Part shown: one piece after another, positions 1 through 9,946 of the stretch
Layout of the letters: each line of letters begins with the position of its first letter
How positions within the stretch are numbered: position 1 is the stretch's first letter
Source of the DNA: Lysobacter antibioticus HS124
GTDB taxonomy: Bacteria; Pseudomonadota; Gammaproteobacteria; Xanthomonadales; Xanthomonadaceae
Direction: 5' to 3'
NCBI RefSeq assembly: GCF_000336385.2
Contig: NZ_HG424458.1
Span: 33,505 to 97,504, forward strand
DNA: 64,000 nucleotides
Translations under genes and position numbers: made by a program
The notes under the pieces: generated by a model
Databases searched by the model: none
The model's input: the letters and a program-made list of their open reading frames with translations, nothing else
Told to the model about the DNA's origin: nothing

Positions 1-1368
1 CACGTTGGCGCGGAACGCCGCGTCGTACGCGGGCGGCATGCCGCCGCCGAACATGAAGTCCTGCCAGACCATCAGCCCGAGTTCGTCGGCGATATCGAAA
101 AAGTCGTCCGACTCGTAATAGCCGCCGCCCCAGTTGCGGATCATGTTCATGTTGGCGTCGCGCGCCGACTGCAGGTCGCGACGCAGGCGCTCGCGGCTCA
201 CCCGCGCCGGAAACGCGTCGAACGGAATCGCGTTGGCGCCCTTGGCGAACACCTCCACGCCGTTGACGACGAAGGCGAAGCCTTGGCCGTGCCCATCCTT
301 CTCCCGCTTGATCTCGACCGTGCGCAGACCGGTACGTCGGCTGGCCTGCGCCAGCACCGCGTCGCCGTCGCGGACCGTGGCACGGAACGCGTACAGGGGT
401 TGCGCGCCGTAGCCGACCGGGTACCACAACTGCGGCCGTTCGATGCGCAGCGGGATCGACACCCGGTTGAGGCCCGCGCTCAGCCGGGCTTGCTGGCGCA
501 GCACTCGGCGGGCGCCGTCGGGCGCGGTGTATTCGAGCTCGACCGAGGCCTCGCCGGCTTGGGCGCCGACGATCTCCAGCTCGGCCGACAGCTCGGCCGC
601 GTCGCGCCCGATACGCCGCGGTTGCAGGTGCAGATCGGCCAGGCGCAGGCGGTCCCAGCTCTCCAGGCGCACGCCGCGCCAGATCCCGGCGCCGACGTAG
701 CGCGGGCCCCAGTCCCAGCCGTAGTGGTAGCCCGGCTTGCGCGCGAAGTTGCCGGTCATCGCGTCCTTGGGCTCGTCGCCGTAGGGCGACGGATAGTTGC
801 CGGCGATCTTGTTCGGCATCGCCTGCACCTGCGGCAGCAGCTTGCGGATCGGCGAGGCGAACACCACCCGCAACTCGTTGCCGCGTTCGCGCAGGCGGCC
901 GTCGACCGGCACGCGCCAGGTGCGGAAGCTGTTGTCGGCGCGCAACAGTTCGCGGCCGTTGAGATAGACGGTGGCGAACGTGTCCAGGCCATCGAACACC
1001 AATTCGTTGCGCGCGCGAGCGAGCGTGGCGCGGTCCAGGTCGAAGCCGGTGCGGTACTCCCAACCGGCCAGGCCGATCCATTGCAGCTGCGCCTCCGGCG
1101 CGCCGACGTAAGGGTCGACGATCAGCCCGGCGGCGAGCAGGTCGGTGTGGACGTGGCCCGGCACGCGTGCACTGCGCCATTGGGTCGCATCGCGATGCGC
1201 GGCCGCCTCGGGATCGTCGGGCAGCAGGCGGAACTGCCAGCCGGCGTGCAGCTCGCGGCTGGCCAGCGGTGCGGCCTGGGCCGACCACGCGGCAGCGACC
1301 GCCAGCAGCATCAGGACGAGGGCGGCGAGCGAGCGCCAGGGGGACGAGGGCCTTGCGGTCTGGGGCAT
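1..1368 (-). CDS. Beta-mannosidase, GH2 family (C-terminal part outside window)
   Basis: The frame starts at an ATG at 1368 and runs open off the left edge, giving 456 codons. It opens with a signal peptide (hydrophobic stretch LAALVLMLLAVAAAW ending near AQAAP), so the enzyme is exported. The rest follows the GH2 beta-mannosidase plan: a jelly-roll domain with an aromatic-rich WDWGPRY segment, an immunoglobulin-like domain, then the start of the TIM barrel with GANAIPFD (about residue 376) and the conserved stretch RNWGGGYYESDDFFDIAD (about 410). The catalytic acid/base and nucleophile glutamates would lie beyond the window. In N-glycan breakdown this enzyme removes the core beta-1,4-mannose. 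It lies downstream of a TonB receptor gene but behind an intrinsic terminator, so it may have its own promoter. Family is confident; substrate is inferred from neighbours. Confidence 0.88.
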   Translation of the reverse strand, partial: MPQTARPSSPWRSLAALVLMLLAVAAAWSAQAAPLASRELHAGWQFRLLPDDPEAAAHRDATQWRSARVPGHVHTDLLAAGLIVDPYVGAPEAQLQWIGLAGWEYRTGFDLDRATLARARNELVFDGLDTFATVYLNGRELLRADNSFRTWRVPVDGRLRERGNELRVVFASPIRKLLPQVQAMPNKIAGNYPSPYGDEPKDAMTGNFARKPGYHYGWDWGPRYVGAGIWRGVRLESWDRLRLADLHLQPRRIGRDAAELSAELEIVGAQAGEASVELEYTAPDGARRVLRQQARLSAGLNRVSIPLRIERPQLWYPVGYGAQPLYAFRATVRDGDAVLAQASRRTGLRTVEIKREKDGHGQGFAFVVNGVEVFAKGANAIPFDAFPARVSRERLRRDLQSARDANMNMIRNWGGGYYESDDFFDIADELGLMVWQDFMFGGGMPPAYDAAFRANV

Positions 1369-1719
1369 GGAGTCACCTGTCGAAAAGGGGGCGGCAGGCC
1401 GGCCGGCGCCGGGCCGTGCGCGAATCCTGGGCCGCACCCGCGCGGTGGGGGCGGCCGTGACGGCGGCGAAAACGATCGGGCGGGAGGCCCGCCGAAAAAA
1501 ACGGGAGCGCGCATTCCCGCGCTCCCGTTCCGAGGTCCGGACAAGACCTCGCGGCACGCTTTCCGAGGGTGGCCGCGAGGGGGTACACCGCCTTGCCCGG
1601 GAGGTCCGCCGCCGTGCCGTAACGCCACCGGTGGGTGGCGCGCCGGCCCGGCGGCGGGGTTGCCGCCGAACGCAGGGGCCCGGGCGGCCCCTGCATCCGA
1701 TTCTTGAACCGCATCGCGA
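1369..1719. other. Intergenic region with hairpins
   Basis: No gene is seen in these 351 nt. Besides the intrinsic terminator there is a 9-bp hairpin (1672-1680 with 1686-1694, loop CGGGC) 26 nt after the receptor stop. It has no T run and may protect the mRNA 3' end. Confidence 0.6.
1494..1529 (-). terminator. Intrinsic terminator after TonB receptor gene
   Basis: A perfect 12-bp inverted repeat, AACGGGAGCGCG and its complement (1500-1511 and 1518-1529), has a 6-nt loop. On the minus strand it is followed directly by a run of T (A run at 1494-1501). It lies about 190 nt after the receptor stop and about 130 nt before the beta-mannosidase start. Confidence 0.85.
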
Positions 1720-4620
1720 TCAGTCGAACTTGTAAACGAATTCGGCCGAGATTTCACGACCCACGCGCGGGAACACCCGCTCGTTGGCGTAAGCGAAGAA
1801 CATCTTGTACGGGTCCTTGTAATCGGCCTCGTCGAACAGGTTGTCGATGTAAAGGTTGACCCGCGCCTGCTCGGTCAGCTGGTAGCCGGCGGTCAGGTTG
1901 AAGAACACCGGCGCCTTGAGCTTGCCGACCATGCGGCAGGAGGTGTCGGTCTGGCCCGGCAGGATCGGCGCGCAACGGTTGTAGTTGTCGCCGTTGACGT
2001 GGCCGACGCGGTTGGCGAACAAGGTCGCGTTCCAGGGACCGCGGCTCCAGCTGGCGCTGGCGCGGGCGAAGGTGCGCACGTCGTTGTCGCGGTTCTCCTG
2101 CATCGGCGCGCCCGGGTCGCGCTGTTCGTTGTTCTTGAGCTGGTTGGTGTAGTTGAGCTGGAAGCTGAAATCGCCCCATCGCGTGGCCGGCAGCTTGTAG
2201 CGCGCGGACACGTCGACGCCGGCCACCTCGCGGTAGGCGATGTTGATCGGGCCGCTGCTGACCGACAGCACCTGGCCGAGCGGATAGTTCGGATCGGCGA
2301 CCCCGGCGGCGTTGGTGCCCGGTGCGCTGCGGGTCACTCGCGACTGGATGCTGGCGCAGGTCGACGAGCCCGGCGCGACCTGCATGCGGTCTTCCGGACG
2401 GCGCGGCTTGCCGTTGATGCACTGGCTTTCCAGTTCCAGGATGTCGGCGATGTTGAAGTCGCGCACCTGGTTGTCGATGGTCATGCGCCAGTAGTCGGCG
2501 CTGAACGACAGATTGTCGGTCGCGTCCCACACCAGGCCGGCGCTCCACGACTTGCCCGTCTCGCTGTCGAGCTTGAGGTTGCCGGTGCGGCTGATGTTGT
2601 GGCGGTAGTACAGCGCCTGCGAACCGCAGTTCGGACCGAGGCCGCGGGCGATGCAGGTGGCCACGTCCGCGTCTTCCTGGGTGCCGGTGCCGCTGGTGGC
2701 GAACAGGTAGTGCATGTCCGGCGCGCGGAACGTGGTGTTGTAGGCGCCGCGCAGCAGCAGGCTGTCGATCGGCCGCCACTCCAGGCCGGCGTTCCAGGTG
2801 AAATTGCTTTCCTTGCGGCTGTCGTCGTCGTAGCGGTCGAAGCGGCCGGCGGTGGTCAGGTCCAGGGTCTTGAACAACGGCAGCTTGAACTCGACGCCAG
2901 CGGCGTAGCGCTTGCGGTCGCCGCCGCCGAGGTTGGTGCCGCCGGGCTGGTCGTACTGCTTGTTCGGGCCGTACGTCAGCGGGTCGGGGCTGAGCCGGTA
3001 CCCCTGCGAACCGGCTTCCAGCACCGCGGCGAAGCCGACCGGACCGGCCGGCAGGTCGAACAGGTCGCCGCTGACCGCGAACTGGGCCTGGTTCATCCAC
3101 GACTTGGCGCTGCTGTGGCCGTGGGTGGTCAGCTTCTGGAAGGTGGCGATGTCCATGGGGTTCCAGAACCGGTTCATGTCCAGCCGGTAGGCCGGCAGGC
3201 CGCCATTAGTGCCCATTTGCGGGCCGAGGAAGTACTCATCCACCGCGCTTTGCACCACCGCCGGGAAGCTGAAGTCGACTTCGTACTCGGTGCGGCCGAC
3301 GGTGGCATCCCAGTTGAAGCGCTCGCCGAACCGGCCGCGCAGGCCGGCGGCCAGATCCCAGGAGCGCTCGTTGGTATAGAACAGGAACGGATCGCGGCCG
3401 CCGGCCTCGGGCACGGTGAACGCGCGCCGGGCCTGGTAGCTGCGGCCGGTGTTCTGGTCGTAGAACGCGCCGCCGCGGTTGAGTTCGAAGCGCAGCGCCT
3501 CGTCCTGGCGCGACTCGCCTTCGCTGTCCCACACCGACGCGCTCACCCAGGCCTGCATGCCGTTATCGAAGTCGTAGCTGAAATTGCCGAACGCCGACAG
3601 GTTGTTGGAACCGTTGCGCAGGCTCCACAGCGCGTTGCCGCGCGCCTGGGTGCAGCTGTAGCCGGGGAACTCGGGCGGATTGCCCTCGTTGCCGAGGAAG
3701 TTGTGCAGCGGCAGGTCTTCGAAGCGGTCGCAGGCGCCGGCCGGCGGAGTGACGCGGCGCTTGGCGGCGCTGTCGATCAGCTCCACGCCCCACACCCAGG
3801 GCCAGGGGTCGTTGACCAGCGGCTTGACCGTGGCCGCCGGCTCCAGGTCGGACGCCAGGAAGCCGCGCTGGCCGGCGAAGATGGTTTCGCGACCGCTCCA
3901 CTGCACGCCGTAAGTCGCGCTCCACTTCTCGCCGGTGCGGCCGCCGGTCCAGGACAGATCGAACGAGTCGCCGCCGCCGCGGCTGGTGGTGCCGCCCTTG
4001 ATGCGGACCTCATCGCCGTTGAAGTTCTTCTTCATGATGATGTTGATCACGCCGGCCATCGCGTCGGAGCCGTAGATCGCCGAGCCGCCGCTGGCCAACA
4101 CCTCGATCCGCTCCACCGCGGACATCGGGATGTTGTTGAAGTTGGCGAAGTTGCCGCGGCCCTCGTAAGGCAACGGGTAATCGGCGACACGGCGGCCGTC
4201 GATCAGCAGCAGGGTGCGGCCGGGACCGAGGTTGCGCAGGTTGAGCGGGCTGGCATTGGGCGTCGGGCCCTTGTTGACGTCGGCCTGCACCGAACCGGTG
4301 ACCTCGGTCAGCGTGCTCAACGCCTCGTACACGGTGGCGAAGCCCTCGCGCTTGATCTGGTCGGAACTGATCACGGTCACCGGCGCCGGGCCTTCGATCT
4401 CGGCGCGCTTGATGCGCGAACCGGTCACGGTGATCTTGTCGATCGACTTGACCTCCTCGCCCGGCGCGGCCGCGTCCTGCGCGGCGGCGAGACCGGGCAG
4501 GTACAACGCGGCCAGCATCGCCGCGGTCAAGGCGTTGCGGCGCGCGCGGCGCGATCGGGCGGCGTCGGCGCGCTGCGCAAAAGCCGGCTGCTCGAAGTTG
4601 GACTGCTTGCTCTGGTTCAC
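1720..4620 (-). CDS. TonB-dependent receptor (outer-membrane carbohydrate transporter)
   Basis: A 966-residue outer-membrane receptor. I chose the GTG at 4620 because GGGAGGGG lies 7 nt before it; an in-frame start at 4659 has no such site. The signal peptide has an Arg-rich n-region, then ALTAAMLAALYLPGLAAAQ. A TonB-box-like DKITVTGSRIKR is followed by the plug domain, with RTLLLIDGRRVADYPLPY and the NNIP...VERIEVLASGGSAIYGSDA signature. The beta-barrel ends in an aromatic strand (EFVYKF) plus Asp. Such receptors use TonB-ExbBD energy to import large ligands. Its neighbours are glycosidases of N-glycan breakdown, so an oligosaccharide or glycopeptide ligand is likely. It is a paralogue of the receptor at 10039-12927. 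A palindromic operator candidate lies about 115 nt upstream of the start. Confidence 0.93.
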   Translation of the reverse strand: MNQSKQSNFEQPAFAQRADAARSRRARRNALTAAMLAALYLPGLAAAQDAAAPGEEVKSIDKITVTGSRIKRAEIEGPAPVTVISSDQIKREGFATVYEALSTLTEVTGSVQADVNKGPTPNASPLNLRNLGPGRTLLLIDGRRVADYPLPYEGRGNFANFNNIPMSAVERIEVLASGGSAIYGSDAMAGVINIIMKKNFNGDEVRIKGGTTSRGGGDSFDLSWTGGRTGEKWSATYGVQWSGRETIFAGQRGFLASDLEPAATVKPLVNDPWPWVWGVELIDSAAKRRVTPPAGACDRFEDLPLHNFLGNEGNPPEFPGYSCTQARGNALWSLRNGSNNLSAFGNFSYDFDNGMQAWVSASVWDSEGESRQDEALRFELNRGGAFYDQNTGRSYQARRAFTVPEAGGRDPFLFYTNERSWDLAAGLRGRFGERFNWDATVGRTEYEVDFSFPAVVQSAVDEYFLGPQMGTNGGLPAYRLDMNRFWNPMDIATFQKLTTHGHSSAKSWMNQAQFAVSGDLFDLPAGPVGFAAVLEAGSQGYRLSPDPLTYGPNKQYDQPGGTNLGGGDRKRYAAGVEFKLPLFKTLDLTTAGRFDRYDDDSRKESNFTWNAGLEWRPIDSLLLRGAYNTTFRAPDMHYLFATSGTGTQEDADVATCIARGLGPNCGSQALYYRHNISRTGNLKLDSETGKSWSAGLVWDATDNLSFSADYWRMTIDNQVRDFNIADILELESQCINGKPRRPEDRMQVAPGSSTCASIQSRVTRSAPGTNAAGVADPNYPLGQVLSVSSGPINIAYREVAGVDVSARYKLPATRWGDFSFQLNYTNQLKNNEQRDPGAPMQENRDNDVRTFARASASWSRGPWNATLFANRVGHVNGDNYNRCAPILPGQTDTSCRMVGKLKAPVFFNLTAGYQLTEQARVNLYIDNLFDEADYKDPYKMFFAYANERVFPRVGREISAEFVYKFD

Positions 4621-4735
4621 CTGCTTACCCCTCCCAAATCGCGGCCGGGCTTCGGCCAAGGTTGCGTTCGTGTGGTCTGTTGCGGTGTGCAGCGGCGGTT
4701 CGTGGCGTGTCGGTGCCGGTTCTGTCGCCGGCGTC

Positions 4736-4751
4736 TTTGGATCGATCTAAA
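4736..4751 (-). promoter_or_regulatory. Putative repressor operator upstream of TonB receptor gene
   Basis: TTTGGATCGATCTAAA matches its own reverse complement at 14 of 16 positions around a central GATCGATC. Closely related near-palindromes lie upstream of the other receptor gene (12991 and 13055). The size and symmetry suit a LacI-type dimer. The binding protein is not in the window. Confidence 0.6.
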
Positions 4752-4771
4752 CTTTTTGTCGAAAAAAAACT

Positions 4772-7168
4772 TCAGTGGCGCGCGGCCTGCGCATCCAGAT
4801 CGCGCAACGGCGCGCCCGGCGCAGCCCACTGCAGGCGCAGACCGCGCCCGCCGTCGCGCTGGTACCAATCCAGGCGCAGGCGATGCCAGCCGCGCTTGAG
4901 CGGCACCTGCGCGTGCAAGGTCTGGTCGTAGCTGTCGTTGCGGATCACCGGTTCTCCGTCCACGTACAAGGCCGAACGGTCGTCGCCCTGCAAGGCGAAG
5001 CGGTACACCCCGTCCGCCTGCGCTTCGACATAGCCGTCGAAGCGCAGGCCGTAGCGACGCAGCAAGCCGTAGCCTTCGACGTCCAGCGAAGTCGCGGCGC
5101 CCTGCTTCGACGGCTCGCCGGCACGGGCGAACTCGTCCAGCGAAGCGTAACTGCCTTCGTACAAGCGATAGCCCAGGCCCACGCGGGAGGGCCGCGGCGG
5201 CACGGACGCCGGCAGATACCCTCGATAACGCAGCACCGCCTCATGCACCCCACTGCGGCGGCCGTCGGCGAGTTCGGTGACGGTGCGCAAAGTACGGCTC
5301 TGGCCGAGCGCGACGACGACCTCGAGCGGTCCGTCGATGAGCGCCGATCGCGCGTCCGGCTCGCTGCCGTCGAGGGTGTAGCGGATCTTCGCGCCCGGCA
5401 CCGCCGGAACCAGCGCGAAACGGTGCCGGTATTCGTCGCCCTCGCCCGCTTCCTGCACCCGCATCACGTCGGCCAGGCCATGCGGCGCCGGAATGCGATA
5501 GCCGACGCCCTGCCGGTCCAGGTGCGGAAACTGCCCGCGCAGGCGCCGCTCGAAATCGGCGTAGTCGCGCTCGGTCTGCGGCGTCCAGCCGACCTCGGCC
5601 AAGGCCAGCAGGCGCGGAAACACCATGTACTCGACCATCGCCTCGGTCTTGAGGTGCTCGGTCCAGACATTGCCCTGCACGCCGAGCACATGCCGCGCCT
5701 GCTCGGGGTTCAGCGCCGCCGGTACCGGGTCGTAGCCGTAGACCCGGGACAGGGTCAGTTCGCCGCCGAGGTTCCATTGCTCGTACTTCGACGGCCCCTG
5801 GCCGTAATCGAAGTAGCAGCACTGGGTCGGGGTCATGATCACGTCGTGGCCCTGCTGCGCCGCCGCTATCCCGCCGGCCTCGCCGCGCCAGGACATGACC
5901 GTCGCGTCGGGCGCCAAGCCGCCTTCGAGGATCTCGTCCCAACCGATGATGCGCTTGCCGCGGGTGTGCAGGAACTTCTCCATCCGGCGGATGAAATAGC
6001 TCTGCAGTTCGTGCTCGTCCTTGAGGCCTTCGCGGCGCATCACCGCCTGCGCGACTTCGCTGCTCTTCCAGCGCGTCTTCGGCGCTTCGTCGCCGCCGAT
6101 GTGCAGATACGGCGCCGGGAACAGCGCGACCACTTCGTCGAGCACGTTCTCCAGGAACTGGAAGGTCTCTTCCTTGGGACAGTAGATGTCGTCGTACACG
6201 CCCCAGTTGGTGCCGACCTCGAACGGCCCCGGCGTGCAGGCCAGCTCGGGGTACGCCGCCAGCGCGGCCAGCGAATGCCCGGGCATCTCGATTTCCGGGA
6301 TCACCGCGATGTGGCGTTCGCGGGCGTAGGCCACGATCTCGCGCACTTCGTCCTGGGTGTAGAAGCCGCCGTAGGGCTTGCCGTCGCCGACATAGGGATC
6401 GATGTTGCGGCCGAGCACGGTCTCCTTGCGCTGCGCGCCGACGCCGGTCAGGCGCGGATAGCGCTTGATCTCGATCCGCCAGCCCTGGTCCTCGGTCAGG
6501 TGCCAGTGGAAGGTGTTGAGTTTGTACTGCGCCATCAGGTCGATGTAGCGCTTGACGAAGGCGACCGGGTACAGGTGCCGGCCGACGTCCAAGTGCATGC
6601 CGCGATAGGCGAAACGCGGCGCATCGTCGATGCTCAGCGAGCGCAGGCGCAGCGGCGCCGCCTGGCGTGCGGCCGGCAACAACTGGCGCAGGGTCTGATA
6701 GCCGTAGAACAGCCCCGCCGGCGGACCAGCGAGGCGGATGCCGCGATCGGTGACCTCGAGCCGATAGCGTTCGTCGGCTCGCGCGTCGCGGCCGCCGGTC
6801 GCGGGCTCGGCGACCAACTGCACATAGGCCGAAGCTTCGTCCTCGCCCCTGCGCGGCTTGGGCGCGCCGTCGCGCACCGCCAGGTTCAGGCCTTGGCGCG
6901 ATGCGAGTTCGTCGCGCAACAAGCGCGCGACGGCGCGGGCTTCGGCATTGTTGGCGTAAATCGTGGTGTCCGCATCGAGCGTGAACGTGCCCTCGCCCAC
7001 CTGCACCTGCGCCGGCCGCGGCACCAATTCCGGCCCCAATTCCAACGCCTGCGCATGCGGCGCGGCGCCATCGGCGGCGCTCGCAACCGGAGCGAGCGCC
7101 GTGCCGATCAAGCCGAACAGCAACCAAGGCAAGCGCGCACGGGACAGTTTCGCCAAGGTTCGTTTCAT
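4772..7168 (-). CDS. Beta-N-acetylhexosaminidase, GH20, with C-terminal PA14 domain
   Basis: A 798-residue exported enzyme that removes terminal beta-linked GlcNAc or GalNAc. The start at 7168 (MKRTLAKL) gives a proper signal peptide ending near ASAAD; an ATG 6 codons upstream is less likely. Domains in order: GH20 N-terminal domain (LVPRPAQVQVGEGTFTLD), catalytic barrel with HIGGDEAPKTRW carrying the Asp-Glu pair at 360-361, a chitobiase-type C-terminal module (IRYTLDGSEPDA), and a PA14 domain (from about 680 to the end, with GVYRFALQGDDRSALYVDG). PA14 domains often bind carbohydrate. The enzyme lies between the GH92 gene and a TonB receptor gene and would trim the GlcNAc residues of N-glycans. 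Confidence in family and active site is high. Confidence 0.95.
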   Translation of the reverse strand: MKRTLAKLSRARLPWLLFGLIGTALAPVASAADGAAPHAQALELGPELVPRPAQVQVGEGTFTLDADTTIYANNAEARAVARLLRDELASRQGLNLAVRDGAPKPRRGEDEASAYVQLVAEPATGGRDARADERYRLEVTDRGIRLAGPPAGLFYGYQTLRQLLPAARQAAPLRLRSLSIDDAPRFAYRGMHLDVGRHLYPVAFVKRYIDLMAQYKLNTFHWHLTEDQGWRIEIKRYPRLTGVGAQRKETVLGRNIDPYVGDGKPYGGFYTQDEVREIVAYARERHIAVIPEIEMPGHSLAALAAYPELACTPGPFEVGTNWGVYDDIYCPKEETFQFLENVLDEVVALFPAPYLHIGGDEAPKTRWKSSEVAQAVMRREGLKDEHELQSYFIRRMEKFLHTRGKRIIGWDEILEGGLAPDATVMSWRGEAGGIAAAQQGHDVIMTPTQCCYFDYGQGPSKYEQWNLGGELTLSRVYGYDPVPAALNPEQARHVLGVQGNVWTEHLKTEAMVEYMVFPRLLALAEVGWTPQTERDYADFERRLRGQFPHLDRQGVGYRIPAPHGLADVMRVQEAGEGDEYRHRFALVPAVPGAKIRYTLDGSEPDARSALIDGPLEVVVALGQSRTLRTVTELADGRRSGVHEAVLRYRGYLPASVPPRPSRVGLGYRLYEGSYASLDEFARAGEPSKQGAATSLDVEGYGLLRRYGLRFDGYVEAQADGVYRFALQGDDRSALYVDGEPVIRNDSYDQTLHAQVPLKRGWHRLRLDWYQRDGGRGLRLQWAAPGAPLRDLDAQAARH

Positions 7169-7432
7169 GAGCGGGCCTCGAGCCATGCGGGCATGCCGCG
7201 GAATGCAGCAAAGCCGCGTTGAAACCCCGGATTCCCTCGCTCGCGGAAATGACCGCCCGCGGACAGATCTGCACCATCCTCCCAGGCCTCCCCCCCGCCC
7301 AAGCGGGGTCCCTGAAGGTTCAGCGCGTCATTGCGATCGCCCCGGCGTCGGGATGCGCGCCTGCGCCTGTCTCGCGCAGAGGAAAGGCGCGACACGGCGG
7401 CGGCAGCCCGGGAGGTCATCGCGTTCATCGCC
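7169..7432. other. Intergenic region, no gene seen
   Basis: The 264 nt between the GH92 stop and the GH20 start hold no credible gene. A short CCCCGC/GCGGGG hairpin is present near 7300 without a T run. No copy of the GATCGATC operator was found. Confidence 0.5.
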
Positions 7433-9946
7433 TCAGTTCGATGCCGCGCAGGCTGAGGCCGGCAGCGCCGCGGCCTGGGTGCCCCAGGCCGGCGCGGGCT
7501 GGGTGCCGAGATCGAAACGCAGGGTGCCGCCGTTGCGCAGCGCGCTCCAGTCCAGCCACACCTTGTCCTGGGCCTTGCCCTCGAACTCGGCGCCTTGCAC
7601 GTACTGCACGCGGCGGCCGTCGGCGCCGGGCGCTTCGATGCGCAGGGTCTTGCCGTTGCCCAGGTCGAGTTCGACCTGTTCGAAGCGCGGCGTGTGCAGC
7701 AGCAACTCGCCGGTGCCCGGCACCGCCGGGTACAGGCCGATCGCGCTGAACAGATACCAGGCCGACATGGTGCCGAGGTCGTCGTTGCCGGTGACGCCGT
7801 TGGGTGCGTTGGTGAACAGCGCCTGGGCCGAACGCAACACGGTCGCGGTCTTCCACGGCTGGCCGATCAGCGTGTACATCCACGGGCTGTGCAGATCGGG
7901 TTCGTTGTTCGGGTTGTAGCGGTACTGGTTGTAGTAGCTGTACGGCCCGACCACCCACTGCTTGCGCGCCGCGTTGAGCGGGTCGGCCAACAGCTGGTCG
8001 TAGGCGAAGAACGCATCCAGGCGCTTGCCGGTCTGCTCGGCGCCGCCCATGGCCTCGACCAGGCCGCTGACGTCCTGCTGCACCAGCCACTGGTACTGCC
8101 AGGCGGTGCCTTCATGGAAGCCGTGGTGCGAACGCGGGCTGTAACCGCCGTCGGCCTCGACATAGAACCGGCCGTCGTCCAGGCGCGGACGCGGGAAGCC
8201 GCGGAAACCCAGCTCCGGATCGGCGGCGTCGGCGTCCCAGACCTTGCGCCAGTTGCGGCCGCGCTCGCGCAACGTCGCCGCATCCTGGTCTTTGCCCAGC
8301 GCCTGCGCCATCTGCGCCAGCGAGCAATCGGCCAGCGCGTATTCCAGGGTCGAGGAGCCGCCGTGATGCGGGTCCACGTCCATGCTCTTGGCCGGGAAAG
8401 CGCGGTCGTACTGGACGAAACCGCGGCTCAGGTAACTCGGGTTGCCGGCGCGGCCCTGGCTGCGCACCAGCGCCGGCGGCAGGCCGTAGGCGTTCTCGCG
8501 CAGCGCCGCGTAGGCCTGCTGCTCGCGGCCTTCGAGCGCGCCGAAACGCCACAGATCGACCAGGAACGGGGTCGCCGGATCGCCGGTCATGACGTTGCTG
8601 TCGTAGTTGGCGTAGCCCCAGCGCGGCAGCCAGCCGTTCTGCTCGTGGATCTTCAGCACCGACTGGGCGATGTCGCGCGCCCGCTGCGGCCGCAGCATCG
8701 CCAGCAACTGATTCTGCGAGCGGTAGGTGTCCCACAACGAGAAGTACTCGTAGTACGTCCAGCCCTCGGCCTTGTGGATTTCGGTGTCGTACCCGCGATA
8801 GCGGCCGTCGCTGTCGCTGCCGGTCAGCGGCTGCAGCAGCGAGTGATACAACGCGGTGTAGAACACGGTGCGGTCGTCGCCGCTGCCGCCCTTGACGCGC
8901 ACCGAGTTCAGCTCCTGGCGCCAGGCGTCCTGGGACTGCTTGCGCATCGCCTCGAAGCTCAACGGCTTGCCGCCGCGGCTGGCCTCGTCGCGCAGGTTGC
9001 GGCGCGCGCCTTCGATGTCGACGTGCGAGATCGCGCTCAGCGCGGTCACCGATTTGCCCTTGGCGGTGTCGAAGGTGAACCAGGCGCCGTGCGGACGGGT
9101 GTCGCCCTGCATGCTGACCCGGCCGCCGGGATGGCCGCCGGTTTCGTCCCACACGCCATGGCTGGCGAAGGCCCGGTCGAATTCCATCCGGAACCAGGTC
9201 GTGTACTGCTGCCCGCCGCAGAAGCTCTTGGTGACGATCTTGCCTTCCACGGCGCGGTCGCCGACCACCTCGATATTGCTGCCGACCACCAGATGGCGTT
9301 CGTTGGCCTGGCCGGTGTTGACCAGGATCGTGCCCTGCGCGGCGCCGGCCGGGAAGGTGTAGCGCTCGGCCGCGGCGCGGGTCAGTGCGGTGGCTTCGGC
9401 GTCGATCGGGCCGGCCGCTTCGCCGGTCAGGCGCACCTTGTAATAGCCGGCCTGGCCGACTTCGCCATCGTGGGTGTAGGTCGAGGCATAGGCCTTGTGA
9501 TCGAAGGCCTTGGGACTCTTGGTGTCGAAACGCTGGCCCGGGCCGATCGCGCCGGTGGTCGGCAGCACCGACAACTGGCCGCCCTGCTCCCAGCAACCGG
9601 CGCCGGACAGGAAGGAATGGCCGAAGCCGCGGATCTTGGGATCGTCATAGCGCCAGCCGCTGTAGTGATCGCCGATCGGGCTGACCTGGATCAGGCCGAA
9701 CGGCGCCGACGCGCCGGGGAAGGTGTTGCCGTCGTCCTTGCTGCCGATGAAGGTGTTGACCTCCGCCGCCGGGTCGGCCGCTCTCTCGGTCGCCGGCGCG
9801 GCCGCAACGGCCAGCGCGCTGACCAGGGCCAGGGACAAGGCGGTCGCTCCGGTCAGCCAGGCCTTGCCGTTTCCGCCGCTGCGCCGCGTCGCCGCGCCGT
9901 TGCCGAAGATCGAAGCCTGCCCTTGCCTCACCGGAGTACGAGTCAT
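7433..9946 (-). CDS. Alpha-mannosidase, GH92 family
   Basis: An 837-residue calcium-dependent exo-alpha-mannosidase of family GH92, which trims alpha-mannose branches of high-mannose N-glycans. A hydrophobic export signal is at about residues 28-50 (LTGATALSLALVSALAVAAAP). The N-terminal beta-sandwich starts with VNTFIGSKDDGNTFPGAS, a standard GH92 opening, and contains the CGGQQY segment. The catalytic (alpha/alpha)6 domain carries HGGSSTLEYALADC, HEGTAWQYQW (about 608-618, with the conserved Glu) and GNDDLGTMSAWYLFSAIG (about 715-733). Length fits the family. It starts 92 nt after the stop of the second TonB receptor and is probably co-transcribed with it. The linkage (1,2 versus 1,3 or 1,6) cannot be read from the sequence. 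Confidence 0.95.
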   Translation of the reverse strand: MTRTPVRQGQASIFGNGAATRRSGGNGKAWLTGATALSLALVSALAVAAAPATERAADPAAEVNTFIGSKDDGNTFPGASAPFGLIQVSPIGDHYSGWRYDDPKIRGFGHSFLSGAGCWEQGGQLSVLPTTGAIGPGQRFDTKSPKAFDHKAYASTYTHDGEVGQAGYYKVRLTGEAAGPIDAEATALTRAAAERYTFPAGAAQGTILVNTGQANERHLVVGSNIEVVGDRAVEGKIVTKSFCGGQQYTTWFRMEFDRAFASHGVWDETGGHPGGRVSMQGDTRPHGAWFTFDTAKGKSVTALSAISHVDIEGARRNLRDEASRGGKPLSFEAMRKQSQDAWRQELNSVRVKGGSGDDRTVFYTALYHSLLQPLTGSDSDGRYRGYDTEIHKAEGWTYYEYFSLWDTYRSQNQLLAMLRPQRARDIAQSVLKIHEQNGWLPRWGYANYDSNVMTGDPATPFLVDLWRFGALEGREQQAYAALRENAYGLPPALVRSQGRAGNPSYLSRGFVQYDRAFPAKSMDVDPHHGGSSTLEYALADCSLAQMAQALGKDQDAATLRERGRNWRKVWDADAADPELGFRGFPRPRLDDGRFYVEADGGYSPRSHHGFHEGTAWQYQWLVQQDVSGLVEAMGGAEQTGKRLDAFFAYDQLLADPLNAARKQWVVGPYSYYNQYRYNPNNEPDLHSPWMYTLIGQPWKTATVLRSAQALFTNAPNGVTGNDDLGTMSAWYLFSAIGLYPAVPGTGELLLHTPRFEQVELDLGNGKTLRIEAPGADGRRVQYVQGAEFEGKAQDKVWLDWSALRNGGTLRFDLGTQPAPAWGTQAAALPASACAASN

